Shown here in pieces: positions 5,710 to 5,718 of a DNA stretch of 5,718 nucleotides. This stretch comes from a bacterium (GTDB taxonomy: Bacteria; Patescibacteriota; Gracilibacteria; UBA1369; LOWO2-01-FULL-3): NCBI GenBank assembly GCA_027622635.1, contig JAQBYK010000078.1, positions 1-5,718 of the forward strand. The letters are read 5' to 3'. Position 1 is the stretch's first letter; every line of letters starts with the position of its first letter. Under the pieces are notes generated by a model. The model did not search any database. It saw nothing but the letters and a program-made list of their open reading frames with translations, and had not been told where the DNA came from. A program made the translations under genes and the position numbers.

Positions 5710-5718
5710 GTCGTGTGT

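Overview
The window holds a DNA mismatch-repair locus on the + strand, running head-on into a pair of cysteine-rich zinc-ribbon genes on the - strand. Nearly every base is coding. Moderate-to-low GC, the very cysteine-rich family of the - strand genes (as I recall it, mainly from Candidate Phyla Radiation/Patescibacteria genomes) and the lack of usable Shine-Dalgarno sites together suggest an uncultivated Patescibacteria-type bacterium. TGA acts as a normal stop at the end of mutL and of the 529-residue gene. This argues against Gracilibacteria and Absconditabacteria, which read TGA as glycine. The lineage assignment is an inference, not something the sequence proves.

Layout, + strand: the last 45 codons of mutS (1-138); a 135-base gap with a weak hairpin and a possible promoter; a 474-residue lipoprotein with an acidic stalk, two Ig-like repeats and a novel C-terminal domain (274-1698); then, after 22 bases containing a perfect TATAAT box, a complete endonuclease-type mutL (1721-3508). 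MutS and MutL would work together: MutS finds mismatches and MutL nicks the strand. Both carry sequences resembling sliding-clamp binding motifs. The lipoprotein between them has no obvious link to repair.

Layout, - strand: a 529-residue protein with 45 cysteines (5645-4056) has an A-B-B'-A' plan. The two terminal zinc-ribbon modules share exactly the same CxxC spacing, and the two central cysteine-rich repeats are offset by exactly 150 residues. Its stop overlaps, as ATGA, the start of a second family member (4059-3509). That gene keeps both terminal ribbon modules but lacks the whole middle and is split by a frameshift. Its stop codon abuts the mutL stop with no base between them.

The most interesting points are the duplicated architecture of the 529-residue protein, the internally deleted and frameshifted neighbour, the possibly leaderless mutL transcript, and the zero-gap convergence of mutL with the zinc-ribbon pair.
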